Assembly (NCBI RefSeq): GCF_024666525.1
Contig: NZ_CP088294.1
Coordinates: 1,612,001-1,676,000, forward strand
Source of the DNA: Pseudomonas sp. J452
Lineage (GTDB): Bacteria > Pseudomonadota > Gammaproteobacteria > Pseudomonadales > Pseudomonadaceae
DNA: 64,000 nt
Reading direction: 5' to 3'
The notes under the pieces were generated by a model. It was not told the origin of the DNA and searched no databases. It saw only the letters and a program-made list of their open reading frames with translations. A program made the position numbers and the translations under genes. This document shows positions 18,685 to 27,740 of this stretch, one piece after another (position 1 is the first letter of the stretch; the number at the start of each line of letters is the position of its first letter).

Positions 18685-21234
18685 TTAACGAGCCTGGCGA
18701 GCACGGATTTCAGTGCAGCGGCTTTTCTGCTGTGCGGAAACCTTTAATGCGGAGTTTGAGCTCATTATGTGTTGCGCTGCTAAGGAGCCAATGGTTTTGG
18801 CTCGGTCTTCTTGCTTATAGACTTCATACATTTTGGTCGCAGCGTCTTTCTGACTGGGCTCTGCCCAAAATTGTCCCTTCTTGTACGGGCCATAATCTTT
18901 CGTCAGTTCAACAAGTTCGTAGCTGACAGGCAACGAATTCTCTTCATTCATAAAGTCCACATTGCCAGACCAATTTGTCGCAATCACAGGTTTGCCCAGA
19001 TACATGGCTTCGGCAATCGGCAAGCCAAACCCTTCTGCGCGATGCAGGCTAACGTAGCAGTCGCAGGCATTGAGCAGGTTGTTGAGGGTATTGCGATCCA
19101 GGTATTCGTGGATGAGCTGAATGCGCGGCTCTTCGTCCATGGCGGCGAAGATGGCTTCCGATAGCTCCGGCTGGTGGTCGAGGTTGGACAGCTTGATGAT
19201 CAGCTTGACCTTGGCCTCTGGTTTATCGGCAAAGGCTAGGCGGAATGCCTCCACCACGCCCATGGGGTTCTTGCGCTGCGGAATGCTCAGCACGTCGGAC
19301 ATGTGCAGGAAGATGAAGTGGTCTTCCGGCAGATGTAGGTCTGCGCGGCTGAGGGGCTTCTCGATCTTCACCTCGATGGCGGGCGGGATCACGTGCACGG
19401 GTTTGTCGGTGTACTTGGAGATGGCCTGACGGTTGTATTCGGTAGAGACCCAGATTTCATCGACCTGCTCATAGGCGAAATGCAGGAAGTCCGGGAATTC
19501 GGGCATTTCCCAGTACCAGTAACCGATGGTGTAGCGCCCATCGAACAGTTCTTTACCCAGGTGCTCGCGGGCGACCCTGGTCTGGTCGGCGTTCACGTGC
19601 ATCAGGTTGATGGGGTACAGCGCTTCGTTCACATGTCCGTCGATGACTTCGCCCATTCGCGAGATATTGCCGAGGCGGTAGTCGATAAGGGAATAGGGCA
19701 GTTCGGAGCAGCGTAGAGCGCGTAACGAGGCGCGGGCGGCTTCGCCGACACCGCTCTCGGCGTGCAGATAACCAATCAGGTTGATGCCGGTTTCCAGGCT
19801 GCTGGGCAGTGCCGGTGCAGCTTCCTGTCCCGGCGCTGTCAATAGCGGACGAGGGTAGGCCTTGCGTAGTACCCAGCCCGCATAGGGATACAGGGCAATG
19901 CGCAGATTGAGCGGGATGCGCTTGCGCTGCTGCCAGGCCAGGCGGAACAGGCGGCTGCTGACATGGCTGACTGGCGAGGCGGGCTGTTGGGCGATCTGGC
20001 TGCGCCCCCGCTCGACTTCGGCGCGAATGGGTTGCAGGTAGATATCGTGCAGGCCTGCTTCGCGTGGCGCCGACTCCAGGAGCCAGTCTGCAAAGCGGAT
20101 GCTGTCGATGGTGTCTACGACCGGGAAGGCCGTGCGCAGATCCTCGCGGGACTCCCATAGGGCCAAGGCCAGTGCGGTCAGGGCAATACCGTCACGAGGC
20201 GAGGTGACTCGGCGGTTGAGCGCGGCATGAATATGCGGACACTGGCTGCTGTCGAAGAAGTCGATGTCGCCCAGTTTATTGCTCGTGCGTATCAGGCGCC
20301 TCGCAGCATCTGGCACCTTAACGCCATCGGCGAACAGGCTAAAGGCATAGGGGAGGCTGCTGAAGCGTTCGATCCCATTACGCTGCAGAGCCGTCTCATA
20401 AAGAGTACAAAGCGCTCGTAGAGCGCGGTTGGAGTTCTTATTGAAGCGATTCTGGTGCTTGCTCAGTGTGCTTGCATCAATCGAGAAGCCAGAGAAGTGG
20501 AAGAAGGTCAGTGGCTTGCCATCAACGGTGTAGCTGCCCTGGGAGTCCTGGCCGAGCTGGCGATGGTTGAGGTTCCAGTAGGCAATGTTCCAGCTGGTAT
20601 CGCGATTGATGTACACGCCATTGAACATGGACGGGACAAGGTCCATCCACTTTTGGTCGACGAATAGGTTGCGCGGTAAGTCGACCACGCACTCTTTGTA
20701 CAATTTGTCTTGCCACCACTTCACCAGTTTCAGGGTTTCTTCGCAGGTGCGCAGGGCGATATAGCCGAGGTTGTAAGAACCGGCCTGGAGTATTTGTAGT
20801 TCGGTCGGGGTTTTACCGTCGTCCAGAATATCGGTCAGGTGCGGGGTCAGCAGTACATTGTGCTGGTCGAGTAGACCCAGCATTTCGTCCAGTGGGCGGA
20901 ATACGCGAATGTCGGGGTCGAAATATATAACCTTACGATATCCCCGCTTCATCAGCAGTTCGATGATGTAAGGTTTGATTGCGGTATTCAGTTCAAGAAT
21001 CGAATACTGGTAGATGAAAGTGCCAAGTTGGGGAATTTCCAACTGATCAATCGAAACGATATCGTCCGCAGTCGGGCAGTCTGTATCAGCAGTCTTGAGA
21101 TCACACAGCCCTAGCACTAGATCAGCTGATGGGCAGTGTTCCTGGAGGCTTTCGAACAATGTATTGGCATAGTGCAAATAGTTGTTGGAGACAATCGTGA
21201 AAATGCAAATGTCGCGGTTCATCTCAGGTGACAT
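18685..21234 (-). CDS. Two-domain glycosyltransferase (WbpX-like C-terminal part)
   Basis: An 849-residue fusion. The N-terminal part (about 1-300) has CIFTIVSNNYLHYANTLFESLQ and VIYFDPDIRVFRPLDEML, the DxD-type metal site of a GT-A fold related to family 8. The middle is alpha-helical. The C-terminal part (about 480-830) is a GT-B family 4 domain with NLIGYLHAESGVGEAARASLRAL, TIGYWYWEMPEFP, FLHMSDVLSIPQRKNP and the E-x7-E site in HRAEGFGLPIAEAMYLGKPVIA. Two catalytic domains suggest a polymerase making two linkages of the repeat unit. In P. aeruginosa WbpX is the shorter single-domain counterpart. The start is either 21234 or the ATG at 21222; the first has GGAT upstream. Confidence 0.85.
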   Translation of the reverse strand: MSPEMNRDICIFTIVSNNYLHYANTLFESLQEHCPSADLVLGLCDLKTADTDCPTADDIVSIDQLEIPQLGTFIYQYSILELNTAIKPYIIELLMKRGYRKVIYFDPDIRVFRPLDEMLGLLDQHNVLLTPHLTDILDDGKTPTELQILQAGSYNLGYIALRTCEETLKLVKWWQDKLYKECVVDLPRNLFVDQKWMDLVPSMFNGVYINRDTSWNIAYWNLNHRQLGQDSQGSYTVDGKPLTFFHFSGFSIDASTLSKHQNRFNKNSNRALRALCTLYETALQRNGIERFSSLPYAFSLFADGVKVPDAARRLIRTSNKLGDIDFFDSSQCPHIHAALNRRVTSPRDGIALTALALALWESREDLRTAFPVVDTIDSIRFADWLLESAPREAGLHDIYLQPIRAEVERGRSQIAQQPASPVSHVSSRLFRLAWQQRKRIPLNLRIALYPYAGWVLRKAYPRPLLTAPGQEAAPALPSSLETGINLIGYLHAESGVGEAARASLRALRCSELPYSLIDYRLGNISRMGEVIDGHVNEALYPINLMHVNADQTRVAREHLGKELFDGRYTIGYWYWEMPEFPDFLHFAYEQVDEIWVSTEYNRQAISKYTDKPVHVIPPAIEVKIEKPLSRADLHLPEDHFIFLHMSDVLSIPQRKNPMGVVEAFRLAFADKPEAKVKLIIKLSNLDHQPELSEAIFAAMDEEPRIQLIHEYLDRNTLNNLLNACDCYVSLHRAEGFGLPIAEAMYLGKPVIATNWSGNVDFMNEENSLPVSYELVELTKDYGPYKKGQFWAEPSQKDAATKMYEVYKQEDRAKTIGSLAAQHIMSSNSALKVSAQQKSRCTEIRARQAR

Positions 21235-21284
21235 GTGATCCGTATTCCCTATCTGTCTAAACTTGGCTTGGACGCGGGGGCAGG

Positions 21285-22268
21285 CTAGGTTTTTACTTGC
21301 TGTCCTAGTCCGCTCTGCTGTTCGTCGAATTGGCGCCGTATCTCCTTGTAAGCCTCTGCGGCATCTTGCAACGCAGCGTCTTTCTGTTCGAGTAAGCTCT
21401 TGAAATTTTTTATTTCTCTCTGAAGCTCTTCGTAGGCATGTGCGGCGTGTTGTAATGCAGCGTCTTTCTGGCTGAGTAGTTGCTCAAAATTCGCTATCTG
21501 AAGATTATTGGCTTCAAGCTGCTGGGCTAAGTGTTTGCATGCTTGCTCGGCAAGATGCTCGTGGTAGCTTTTGAAGCGATCGAAGACATTGGGTGGTGTG
21601 CTGCACTCGGGTAGGCTCAGCGGAAAGTCTTTGCGGTAGTAGAACCGATTGAGGCCGTCGCAATAGAAAAGGCAGTAATGCTTTGCTATCAGTGGCTCCC
21701 AGTCTTGGTGCGTGGGCTTCAGAGATTCAGGGTGAACAGCCTCTATCAACAGAATACTGGGGTTCACCACGGCAAAGTTTGCGCCAAGTAGTACCTCTTT
21801 CTCGAAGCCTTCCACATCGATCTTGAGGAAGTCGACGCGCTGCGTGCCTACGTATTTCAGCCAGATTTCGTTGAGCGAGACGACCTCTACATCGATTTCC
21901 TGGATGACTCGCCCTGTGCTCTGATAATGGCTTGCCAGTCCGTTTTCCAGCGTGGATGTGCCTTGATCCTCGGTGATGTAAAGCGTCTGGCGGCCCGACT
22001 GACGCCCCACGCACAGGTTCAGGTTGGTGTCGCGAGTACGCTCTCGCTGTAGTTCTGCGAACAGTAGCGGTTGTGGTTCGATGTTGATGCCGTGCCAACC
22101 ACGCAGGTAGAAGTGCTGGGTCACTGAATCGTAGATGGGGTGGCATGCACCAATATCTACGTAGAACCCCTTAGCTTCATTCGCGAATATGCGGCTGAGG
22201 ATGATGTCCTCGCGGTTTTGTGCATAGCTGATCCGCTCGTCGCATGGTTCTGTTGAGGCAATGCTCAT
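21285..22268 (-). CDS. FkbM-family methyltransferase with repeated coiled-coil tail
   Basis: Predicted SAM-dependent methyltransferase of 327 residues. Motif I is FYVDIGACHPIYDSVT, followed by INIEPQPLLFAELQ and the FkbM hallmark VDFLKIDVEGFEKEVLLGAN. From about residue 255 the chain is heptad-like and includes a near-duplicate: LLSQKDAALQHAAHAYEEL and then LLEQKDAALQDAAEAYKEI. The same motif occurs in the FkbM protein at 6017-7180. The ATG at 22268 follows AGGAG by seven bases and shares one base with the wzt stop (TGATG). Placement directly after wzm-wzt fits a role in finishing the chain before export, but the methylated position is unknown. Confidence 0.86.
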   Translation of the reverse strand: MSIASTEPCDERISYAQNREDIILSRIFANEAKGFYVDIGACHPIYDSVTQHFYLRGWHGINIEPQPLLFAELQRERTRDTNLNLCVGRQSGRQTLYITEDQGTSTLENGLASHYQSTGRVIQEIDVEVVSLNEIWLKYVGTQRVDFLKIDVEGFEKEVLLGANFAVVNPSILLIEAVHPESLKPTHQDWEPLIAKHYCLFYCDGLNRFYYRKDFPLSLPECSTPPNVFDRFKSYHEHLAEQACKHLAQQLEANNLQIANFEQLLSQKDAALQHAAHAYEELQREIKNFKSLLEQKDAALQDAAEAYKEIRRQFDEQQSGLGQQVKT

Positions 22269-22918
22269 CAAGTACTCCTGATCCTGCCGCCCTCGAAAGT
22301 TACGACGCTATCGGTCCAGTTTTTGAGTTTCACCGGTGAGTGGGAAACCAGTACGAGCGCGCAGCCATTTTCGATTGTGTGCATGACGGCTTGCTCACAT
22401 TTCTTCTGGAAGTCTTGATCGCCCACTGACAGTACTTCGTCAATCAGCAAAAGGTCGACATCCATGGCCAGGGCTACTGCGAAACCAAGGCGTGCACGCA
22501 TCCCGGAGGAGTATGTGCCGAGAGGATCATTCATCTGCTCGCCCAGCTCACAGAACTCATGGATATACGCCAGTCTCGAGCGTGCATCGCGCGCGCTCAT
22601 ACCCATGAGCATGCCGCTGAGCAAGGCGTTATCCCAGCCATTGAGTCGTGGATCAAAGCCAGCTTGTAGAGAAAGCATCAACACTCGGGCGCCATGATTG
22701 ACAACCTTGCCCCGGTCGGGGGTATAGATACCGGCCATAAGGCGCAGCAGCGTCGATTTGCCTGCGCCGTTGTGTCCCATGATCCCAAGGCGTTGGCCGG
22801 CGTGGATATCTAGGGTGACTCCGTTGATTACCGGGTGGTCGCTGGTTCGAAACGCGGAGCGCCGCACGCGGTAGCTTAGATGCACGTCGTGCAGCTTGAG
22901 CAGCAGTGGTGTGCTCAT
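22268..22918 (-). CDS. wzt: O-polysaccharide ABC exporter ATP-binding subunit Wzt
   Basis: ATPase of the Wzm-Wzt exporter that moves lipid-linked O-polysaccharide across the inner membrane. The 216 residues contain Walker A GHNGAGKSTLL, Q-loop region LSLQAGFDPRLNGWDN (the unusual Q-loop of polysaccharide exporters), ABC signature YSSGMRARLGFAVAL, Walker B LLLIDEVLSVGD and the switch histidine in LVSHS. It stops after the ATPase domain. The C-terminal carbohydrate-binding domain found in long Wzt proteins such as that of the P. aeruginosa common antigen (about 420 residues) is missing. One base separates it from wzm and its stop overlaps the FkbM start. Confidence 0.94.
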   Translation of the reverse strand: MSTPLLLKLHDVHLSYRVRRSAFRTSDHPVINGVTLDIHAGQRLGIMGHNGAGKSTLLRLMAGIYTPDRGKVVNHGARVLMLSLQAGFDPRLNGWDNALLSGMLMGMSARDARSRLAYIHEFCELGEQMNDPLGTYSSGMRARLGFAVALAMDVDLLLIDEVLSVGDQDFQKKCEQAVMHTIENGCALVLVSHSPVKLKNWTDSVVTFEGGRIRST

Positions 22919-22919
22919 G

Positions 22920-23714
22920 TCATTCCTGGATAATTCGTGCGTACTGTTGGTTGAAGCGGCTCAGCATAGCAAGTACCAATGTGCTGCTCAGTAACGTGGC
23001 TGCGGCGATGATGCCGAGTAATTGCCAGTCAGGTTGATTGCCGCGAATCAGAATTTCCCGGTAGCTCTCCAGTAGCACATAGACGGGGTTCAGGTTGAGT
23101 AGCCATTGAAGGTGTGCGGGGATGATGTCTCGCGTAAAGAAAACACCTGAAAGAAACATGCCAAGTTGTAGGCAGGCCGGCACTATGACCCGTAGGTCTG
23201 GAAGGAAGGGCATCAGCGTGGCAACAAGGCCTGCCAGCGAGATAGTCAGCAGCAGCTGAATCAGGAATATGACAGGGTAGATCAGCAGCAACTTGCCCGG
23301 TTGGTAGCCGAGTAGCCAGAGCACGACAAGGAGGATAAGCGTGACTATCAGTTGTTTTGCCGTGTCTCGGAAAATCTCTGCAAGGGGGAAGATTGCCACA
23401 TGCAGCGGGAGCTGCAGGATTAGCCCGCGTCCAACCATGATTGATGCACTGGCGTTCATTACTGACTTGGACAGCCATAGCCAATGGACAATGCCTACCA
23501 GCAGGTAGGCTACATAGTCGTCTCCGCCATGGCGCAATAGCACACCGAACGCTAGATAATAGACGATTAGGTGCATGGCTGGTTCGATCAGCCACCAAAG
23601 GTACCCTAGGCGGGTGCCTTTGGACTCCGATTTGAGCCCCATTAGAGCGCGATACCATGCGAGACGGAGGTCGTCGATAACGATGCCTCTGCGCATGCTT
23701 GTTGAACCAAGCAT
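22920..23714 (-). CDS. wzm: O-polysaccharide ABC exporter permease Wzm
   Basis: Membrane subunit of the O-polysaccharide exporter, ABC-2 type. The 264 residues carry an amphipathic N-terminal segment (LRLAWYRALMGLKSESKGTRLGYLWWLIEP) typical of the gate helix region. About six membrane helices follow, including HLIVYYLAFGVLL, LIVTLILLVVLWLLGY, LLIYPVIFLIQLLLTISLAGLVA and LLGIIAAATLLSSTLVLAML. The LPDLRVIVPACLQLGMFLSGVFF segment is characteristic of the family. It lies 15 bases after manC and one base before wzt, so the three are one operon unit. Confidence 0.93.
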   Translation of the reverse strand: MLGSTSMRRGIVIDDLRLAWYRALMGLKSESKGTRLGYLWWLIEPAMHLIVYYLAFGVLLRHGGDDYVAYLLVGIVHWLWLSKSVMNASASIMVGRGLILQLPLHVAIFPLAEIFRDTAKQLIVTLILLVVLWLLGYQPGKLLLIYPVIFLIQLLLTISLAGLVATLMPFLPDLRVIVPACLQLGMFLSGVFFTRDIIPAHLQWLLNLNPVYVLLESYREILIRGNQPDWQLLGIIAAATLLSSTLVLAMLSRFNQQYARIIQE

Positions 23715-23729
23715 CTAGGTTTCCTTGGG

Positions 23730-25157
23730 TCAGAGCCGGCCGTAGTTGTCTTCGAAGCGTACTATGTCGTCTTCGCCCAAATAATCGCCGCTCTGAACCT
23801 CGATGAGTACTAGATCGATGACACCCGGATTGGCGAGTCGGTGTTTGTTGCCTGCCGGGATGAAGGTGGATTCATTGCTGTTGAGTATCAGCTCGTTATC
23901 GCCGTTGACGACCTTTGCGACACCGCTGACGACAATCCAGTGTTCACTGCGATGGTGATGCATTTGTAATGAGAGGGAGGCTCCGGGGCGAACCACTATT
24001 CGCTTTATCTTGAAGCGATCACCTTCCTCAAGCGTGGTGTAAGTGCCCCAAGGGCGATGCACGGTTCGATGCAAGATATGGGCATCATGGCCGTTGCTTT
24101 TAAGCTGGCTAACAATGCTTTTTACATCTTGTGCATGTTCCTTGTGGGCAACCAGGATGGCGTCTGGAGTGTCCACTATCACCAGATCGTTAACACCCAC
24201 GAGAGCGGTCAAGCGTTCGGGGCTGTGAACAAAATTATTGTGCGCAGTGTGCGAGAGCACTTCTCCGATGCACCGGTTGCCGTTCGCGTCCGGCGCGGTG
24301 AGTTCACTCATTGCATTCCATGAGCCAATATCGCTCCAGCCCAGATCGCAGGGCACGGTTGCAACGTTGGCGGAGCGCTCCATCAGGGCGTAATCGATAG
24401 AGATATCTTCTGCCAGGCTAAATGCATCGGCATTCAATGTCAGGCGGCGTCCACTCTCATTAGTGCGGCCAGTTTCGACTGCAGCCAGCACGGGAGTCAG
24501 TACATTGGGCGCATGGCTAGCCATTTCTTCCAAGAGGCGGCTGACCTTGAAGCAGAACATGCCGGAGTTCCAATAGTAGTTCCCGGCAGAGCAGTAGCTT
24601 TCTGCGGTCACCAAATCGGGTTTCTCGACAAATCGATGAACCTTGAAGCCTTCAGGCCATTCTTGCGTACGGTCCGCTTCGATGTAGCCGAAGCCTGTTT
24701 CCGGATATAGCGGCTTGATACCGAAAGTCACCAGCCAACCGTTTTCGGCCAGGTTGCGGGCTTTGGCGACAGCTTGTGCAAAGGCTTCTTCGTTCTGAAT
24801 CAGATGGTCGGCTGGTAGCACCAGCATGAGGGCGTCCGGCCCATAGAGTTGCTGCAACTGAACGGCGGCACTGGCAATGGCTGCGGCAGTATTGCGGCCG
24901 AAAGGTTCAAGGACGTAAGTCAGGTTGCACTGTTGGGTGCTGACGGCGGCATAGACATCTTCTGTTGCAAAGAACAGCTCTCGATTGGTCACCGTCATGA
25001 CGTTGAGGGTGCCATCTAGGGCTAATGCGCGCAGCAGGGTCTTCTGGAGGAGATTCTGCCCATCAGGGAGTGGAAGAAAGGGCTTCGGATGAGACTCTCG
25101 GGAAACTGGCCACAGGCGACTTCCTGCTCCGCCGCAAATGATCACTGGGTACAACAT
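23730..25157 (-). CDS. manC: Mannose-1-phosphate guanylyltransferase / mannose-6-phosphate isomerase
   Basis: Bifunctional type II enzyme that supplies GDP-D-mannose. The N-terminal guanylyltransferase (about 1-340) starts MLYPVIICGGAGSRLWPVSR with ESHPKPFL, the pyrophosphorylase signature, and has FVEKPD and NSGMFCFK. The C-terminal cupin isomerase (about 350-475) has RPWGTYTTLEEGDRFKIKRI, metal-binding histidines in QMHHHRSEHWIVVSG, and NKHRLANPG. The 475 residues are standard. It is the first gene of the minus-strand locus and corresponds to wbpW of the common-antigen cluster. The locus promoter should therefore lie in 25158-25375, where I cannot pick out convincing hexamers. An AAGGA precedes the ATG. 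Confidence 0.96.
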   Translation of the reverse strand: MLYPVIICGGAGSRLWPVSRESHPKPFLPLPDGQNLLQKTLLRALALDGTLNVMTVTNRELFFATEDVYAAVSTQQCNLTYVLEPFGRNTAAAIASAAVQLQQLYGPDALMLVLPADHLIQNEEAFAQAVAKARNLAENGWLVTFGIKPLYPETGFGYIEADRTQEWPEGFKVHRFVEKPDLVTAESYCSAGNYYWNSGMFCFKVSRLLEEMASHAPNVLTPVLAAVETGRTNESGRRLTLNADAFSLAEDISIDYALMERSANVATVPCDLGWSDIGSWNAMSELTAPDANGNRCIGEVLSHTAHNNFVHSPERLTALVGVNDLVIVDTPDAILVAHKEHAQDVKSIVSQLKSNGHDAHILHRTVHRPWGTYTTLEEGDRFKIKRIVVRPGASLSLQMHHHRSEHWIVVSGVAKVVNGDNELILNSNESTFIPAGNKHRLANPGVIDLVLIEVQSGDYLGEDDIVRFEDNYGRL

Positions 25158-25375
25158 CGATCAACGTTCCTTCTCTATGCGCTCAAGCCAGCACCTGACC
25201 AGCTGGTCAGGCATTTTCCCCTCCCCAGGGGATTCGGTTCAAGTGGGAGTCTCAAAAGACGTCGCCTCTGAAGAGTGGTTCCTAAGTTTTCCGACGAGCT
25301 GCAATGCGGCGAAAGCCTTTACCAAGCCCTAATTTAGCGTAGACCGAGTCGAGGATAGGGGCTGTTGCGCAAATG

Positions 25376-25404
25376 AAAAAGCCCACCGTTAAGTGGGCTT
25401 TTTT
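25376..25404 (-). terminator. Rho-independent terminator of tRNA-Thr
   Basis: Inverted repeat AAAAAGCCCAC, loop CGTTAA, GTGGGCTTTTTT. Read on the minus strand it is a seven-base GC-rich stem followed by a T run, placed five bases past the 3' end of the tRNA. It also isolates the tRNA from the manC promoter region. Confidence 0.85.
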
Positions 25405-25408
25405 ATTT

Positions 25409-25484
<76 letters not shown>

Positions 25485-25494
25485 AAGGGCGGCC

Positions 25495-25522
25495 ATTATA
25501 GCCATTGGCGCCACGGAGTAAA
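25495..25522 (-). promoter_or_regulatory. Sigma-70 promoter of tRNA-Thr
   Basis: On the minus strand TTTACT (25522-25517), a 16-base spacer and a perfect TATAAT (25500-25495), ending ten bases before the tRNA. The spacer and distance fit transcription starting a few bases upstream of the mature 5' end, with a GC-rich discriminator. Confidence 0.65.
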
Positions 25523-25775
25523 CCCGTTGCGATACAGAAGAAATGAGGGCTGGGTATCAGCAGCAATTTGCTTATGCACAATGACGAGGCGTGTCTGCCG
25601 CGCTTGGGCGAATTTTGTGCGGCAGATCGCAGATGGCTATAACGCGCTGTTTTTTATCGACTTTTAATTTTGATCAAGAAAGCGGCAGCTGCCTGAGAGG
25701 CTGAATCCGTGGGCTCTGGGGCGAGTTCTGCAGAATCTACTCACAGAGTTATCCACAGCTTTTGTGGATGGATTG

Positions 25776-27011
25776 TCAGTGGCGTTCGGCAAGCAGCAGC
25801 AGATTGCGTGGGCTGAGCTGGTAGCTGCAGAAACTGCCCAGCCTGACGCGGTAGCCCTGTTCTTCGAGGTACAGGGCGCGATCGAGCAGCAGCCAGAGTT
25901 CGAGGGGGCGGCGGAACAGGTTGCGCAGCAGCTCGAGGTTGCGCACCTGGGCCAGGCGTTGCCAGCCTTGGGCTTCGAGATGCAGCCAGTCGCGCGGCGC
26001 GGGGGCGGGCAGCTCCTTGAGCGCGGCCAGGTCGCGGCAGTAGTCGGCGAAGTCCTTGGCCAGCCAGCTGACCGGCAGTGAGGGGGTTGGCAGGTACTGG
26101 TCGCTGCCGCGCAGTTGTCGCTGCAGCAGGTCGAACGCCAGACGCCGGGCCATCGACTGGTCGCGCTGGCGGCGCACGCGCTGACCGGCAGTCACGGTTT
26201 CACTGAGCGGCAGGCCCAGGTCGTCGCGTGACAGCTGCAAGGTTGAGCTCTGCGCGGGATGGGAGAGCGGTTGGTAGTGCGTAGCCTGGATACGGTTGTA
26301 GCAGCACGGCGCCACCGCCAGCTGCCGGCAGCCCTTGGCGCTGGCCAGTTGCAGCAGGCGCACATGCAGGTCGCCGCAGGCGTGCAGGGCCACTGGTGTG
26401 TGTTCGGCCAGCAGTTTGTCTGCGGCATCGGCGGCCAGCACATCCTGCTGCTGGTGCAGCACCGGCAGATGAAGGCGTGTGCTCAGTTGCTGGCCGGCGG
26501 CGACCAGTTGCGGGTCGTATTCCAGGCAGGTCAGTGCGCTGCCGTCGTGGGCTAGCAGGCGGCCGAGGTGGCCTTTGCCGGCACACCAGTCGAGCCAGTG
26601 GCTGGGTGGCTGGCGAAAGTGCAGGCGGCTGGCGAAGGCCTCGATCTGCTGCCATTTGCGCCCCGGCACATCGACCGAGTAGCGCGCCGGCAGGCTTGCC
26701 GGTGTTGTGCCAGGAAACTCGTCGAGTTCGCTCAACTGCTGTGCTGTGCGCGCTAGTTGCGGGAAAGGCGCGGGGGCGTCGAGCCGGTGTGGCTGATTGT
26801 GGCTGGCTTCGGCCTGCTCCAGGCTGCGCGCACGCAGCCATTGGGCTAATTCTGGGTGGTCGAGTTCCCAGGGCAGACTCAGGCTGGTGAAGGGTTTCGG
26901 GCGCCACAAAGCCTGGTGGGCGACGAGAAAATCGTCCAGGGCCTGGAAACGGGGCAGCAGGTCGGAACCGGTCAGCGGCATGGTGTGGGCGCAGGCAGGA
27001 GGTGTGGCCAT
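25776..27011 (-). CDS. Class I SAM-dependent methyltransferase (Methyltransf_32-like)
   Basis: A 411-residue protein with a central Rossmann domain. It has LDWCAGKGHLGRLLAHD (motif I), LTCLEYDPQLVAAGQQL (acidic motif II), and VALHACGDLHVRLLQLA followed by LAVAPCCYNRI. These resemble the methyltransferase-domain family that includes METTL25-like proteins. An alpha-helical N-terminal region (about 1-140) precedes it and a mixed C-terminal segment follows. It stands alone between tRNA-Thr and the amino-acid transporter. The substrate is unknown to me; family relatives are annotated only as methyltransferases. Start ATG 27011 with AGG nearby; an internal ATG at 26981 is possible. Confidence 0.8.
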   Translation of the reverse strand: MATPPACAHTMPLTGSDLLPRFQALDDFLVAHQALWRPKPFTSLSLPWELDHPELAQWLRARSLEQAEASHNQPHRLDAPAPFPQLARTAQQLSELDEFPGTTPASLPARYSVDVPGRKWQQIEAFASRLHFRQPPSHWLDWCAGKGHLGRLLAHDGSALTCLEYDPQLVAAGQQLSTRLHLPVLHQQQDVLAADAADKLLAEHTPVALHACGDLHVRLLQLASAKGCRQLAVAPCCYNRIQATHYQPLSHPAQSSTLQLSRDDLGLPLSETVTAGQRVRRQRDQSMARRLAFDLLQRQLRGSDQYLPTPSLPVSWLAKDFADYCRDLAALKELPAPAPRDWLHLEAQGWQRLAQVRNLELLRNLFRRPLELWLLLDRALYLEEQGYRVRLGSFCSYQLSPRNLLLLAERH

Positions 27012-27050
27012 TCTACCTGCTGCCCTCCCGGCCGGGAGGGCGTACAGGAT

Positions 27051-27740
27051 TTAGCGGCCCTGGCAGGCATCCACCCGCAAACGGCGCTCCAGCAGCTTGA
27101 AGCCGCGTACCAGGACGTAGGCGATGACCAGGTAGAACATCCCGGCGGCGAAGAAGATCTCCACCGGCAGGTAGGTGCGGGCGATGATGGTGCGTGCCAT
27201 GCCGGTCAGCTCGAGCAGGGTCACCGTACTGGCCAGGGCGCTGGCCTTGAGCATCAGGATCACTTCGTTGCTGTAGGCCGGCAGGCCGATGCGCGCGGCG
27301 CGCGGCAGGATGATGTAGAACATCGCCTGCGCCCGCGACATGCCCAAGGCGCGGGCGGCTTCGATCTCGCCCGGTGGCACTGCCTGGATCGCGCCGCGCA
27401 GGATTTCGGCGATATAGGCGGCGGTGTGCATGGTCATGGTCAGGATTGCGCACCAGTAAGGATCGCGCAGATAGGGCCAGAGCGGGCCGTTGCGCACGAT
27501 ATCGAACTGCGCCACGCCGTAGTAGACGAGAAACAGCTGCACCAGCAGCGGCGTACCACGGAAGAAGAAGATATAGCCGTAGGGCAGGGCGCGCACATAC
27601 CAGTGCCGCGAGGCGCGGGCGATGCCCATGGGCAGGGCGAGGATCAGCCCGGCGATAACGGCGATGCCGACCAGTTCGAGGGTCAGCCAGGCACCTTCGA
27701 GCAGCTTGGGCAGGTATTTGACGATGACTTCCCAGTTCAC
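27051..27740 (-). CDS. Polar amino-acid ABC transporter permease (HisM type)
   Basis: Inner-membrane permease of 229 residues from the His/Glu/Gln/Arg/opine family. It has membrane helices near GAWLTLELVGIAVIAGLILAL and FFAAGMFYLVIAYVLVRGF. The EAA loop EIEAARALGMSRAQAMFYIILPRAARIGLP contacts the ATPase. I chose the GTG at 27740 because it overlaps the stop of the upstream permease (GTGA). The reading frame stays open far upstream, but that extension lies over the other permease and is not coding. The partners are the permease at 27737, the binding protein at 28488 and the ATPase at 29255. Confidence 0.93.
   Translation of the reverse strand: MNWEVIVKYLPKLLEGAWLTLELVGIAVIAGLILALPMGIARASRHWYVRALPYGYIFFFRGTPLLVQLFLVYYGVAQFDIVRNGPLWPYLRDPYWCAILTMTMHTAAYIAEILRGAIQAVPPGEIEAARALGMSRAQAMFYIILPRAARIGLPAYSNEVILMLKASALASTVTLLELTGMARTIIARTYLPVEIFFAAGMFYLVIAYVLVRGFKLLERRLRVDACQGR

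Noticed and set aside
25158..25375. JUMPStart/RfaH element expected upstream of polysaccharide operons
   Set aside because: I could not find the characteristic ops sequence or its extended form in this stretch on either strand.
25749..25757. TTATCCACA, a perfect DnaA-box match downstream of the methyltransferase gene
   Set aside because: Single copy, part of a short hairpin with TTGTGGAT, and no further boxes or origin genes nearby; most likely a chance match or a weak terminator.
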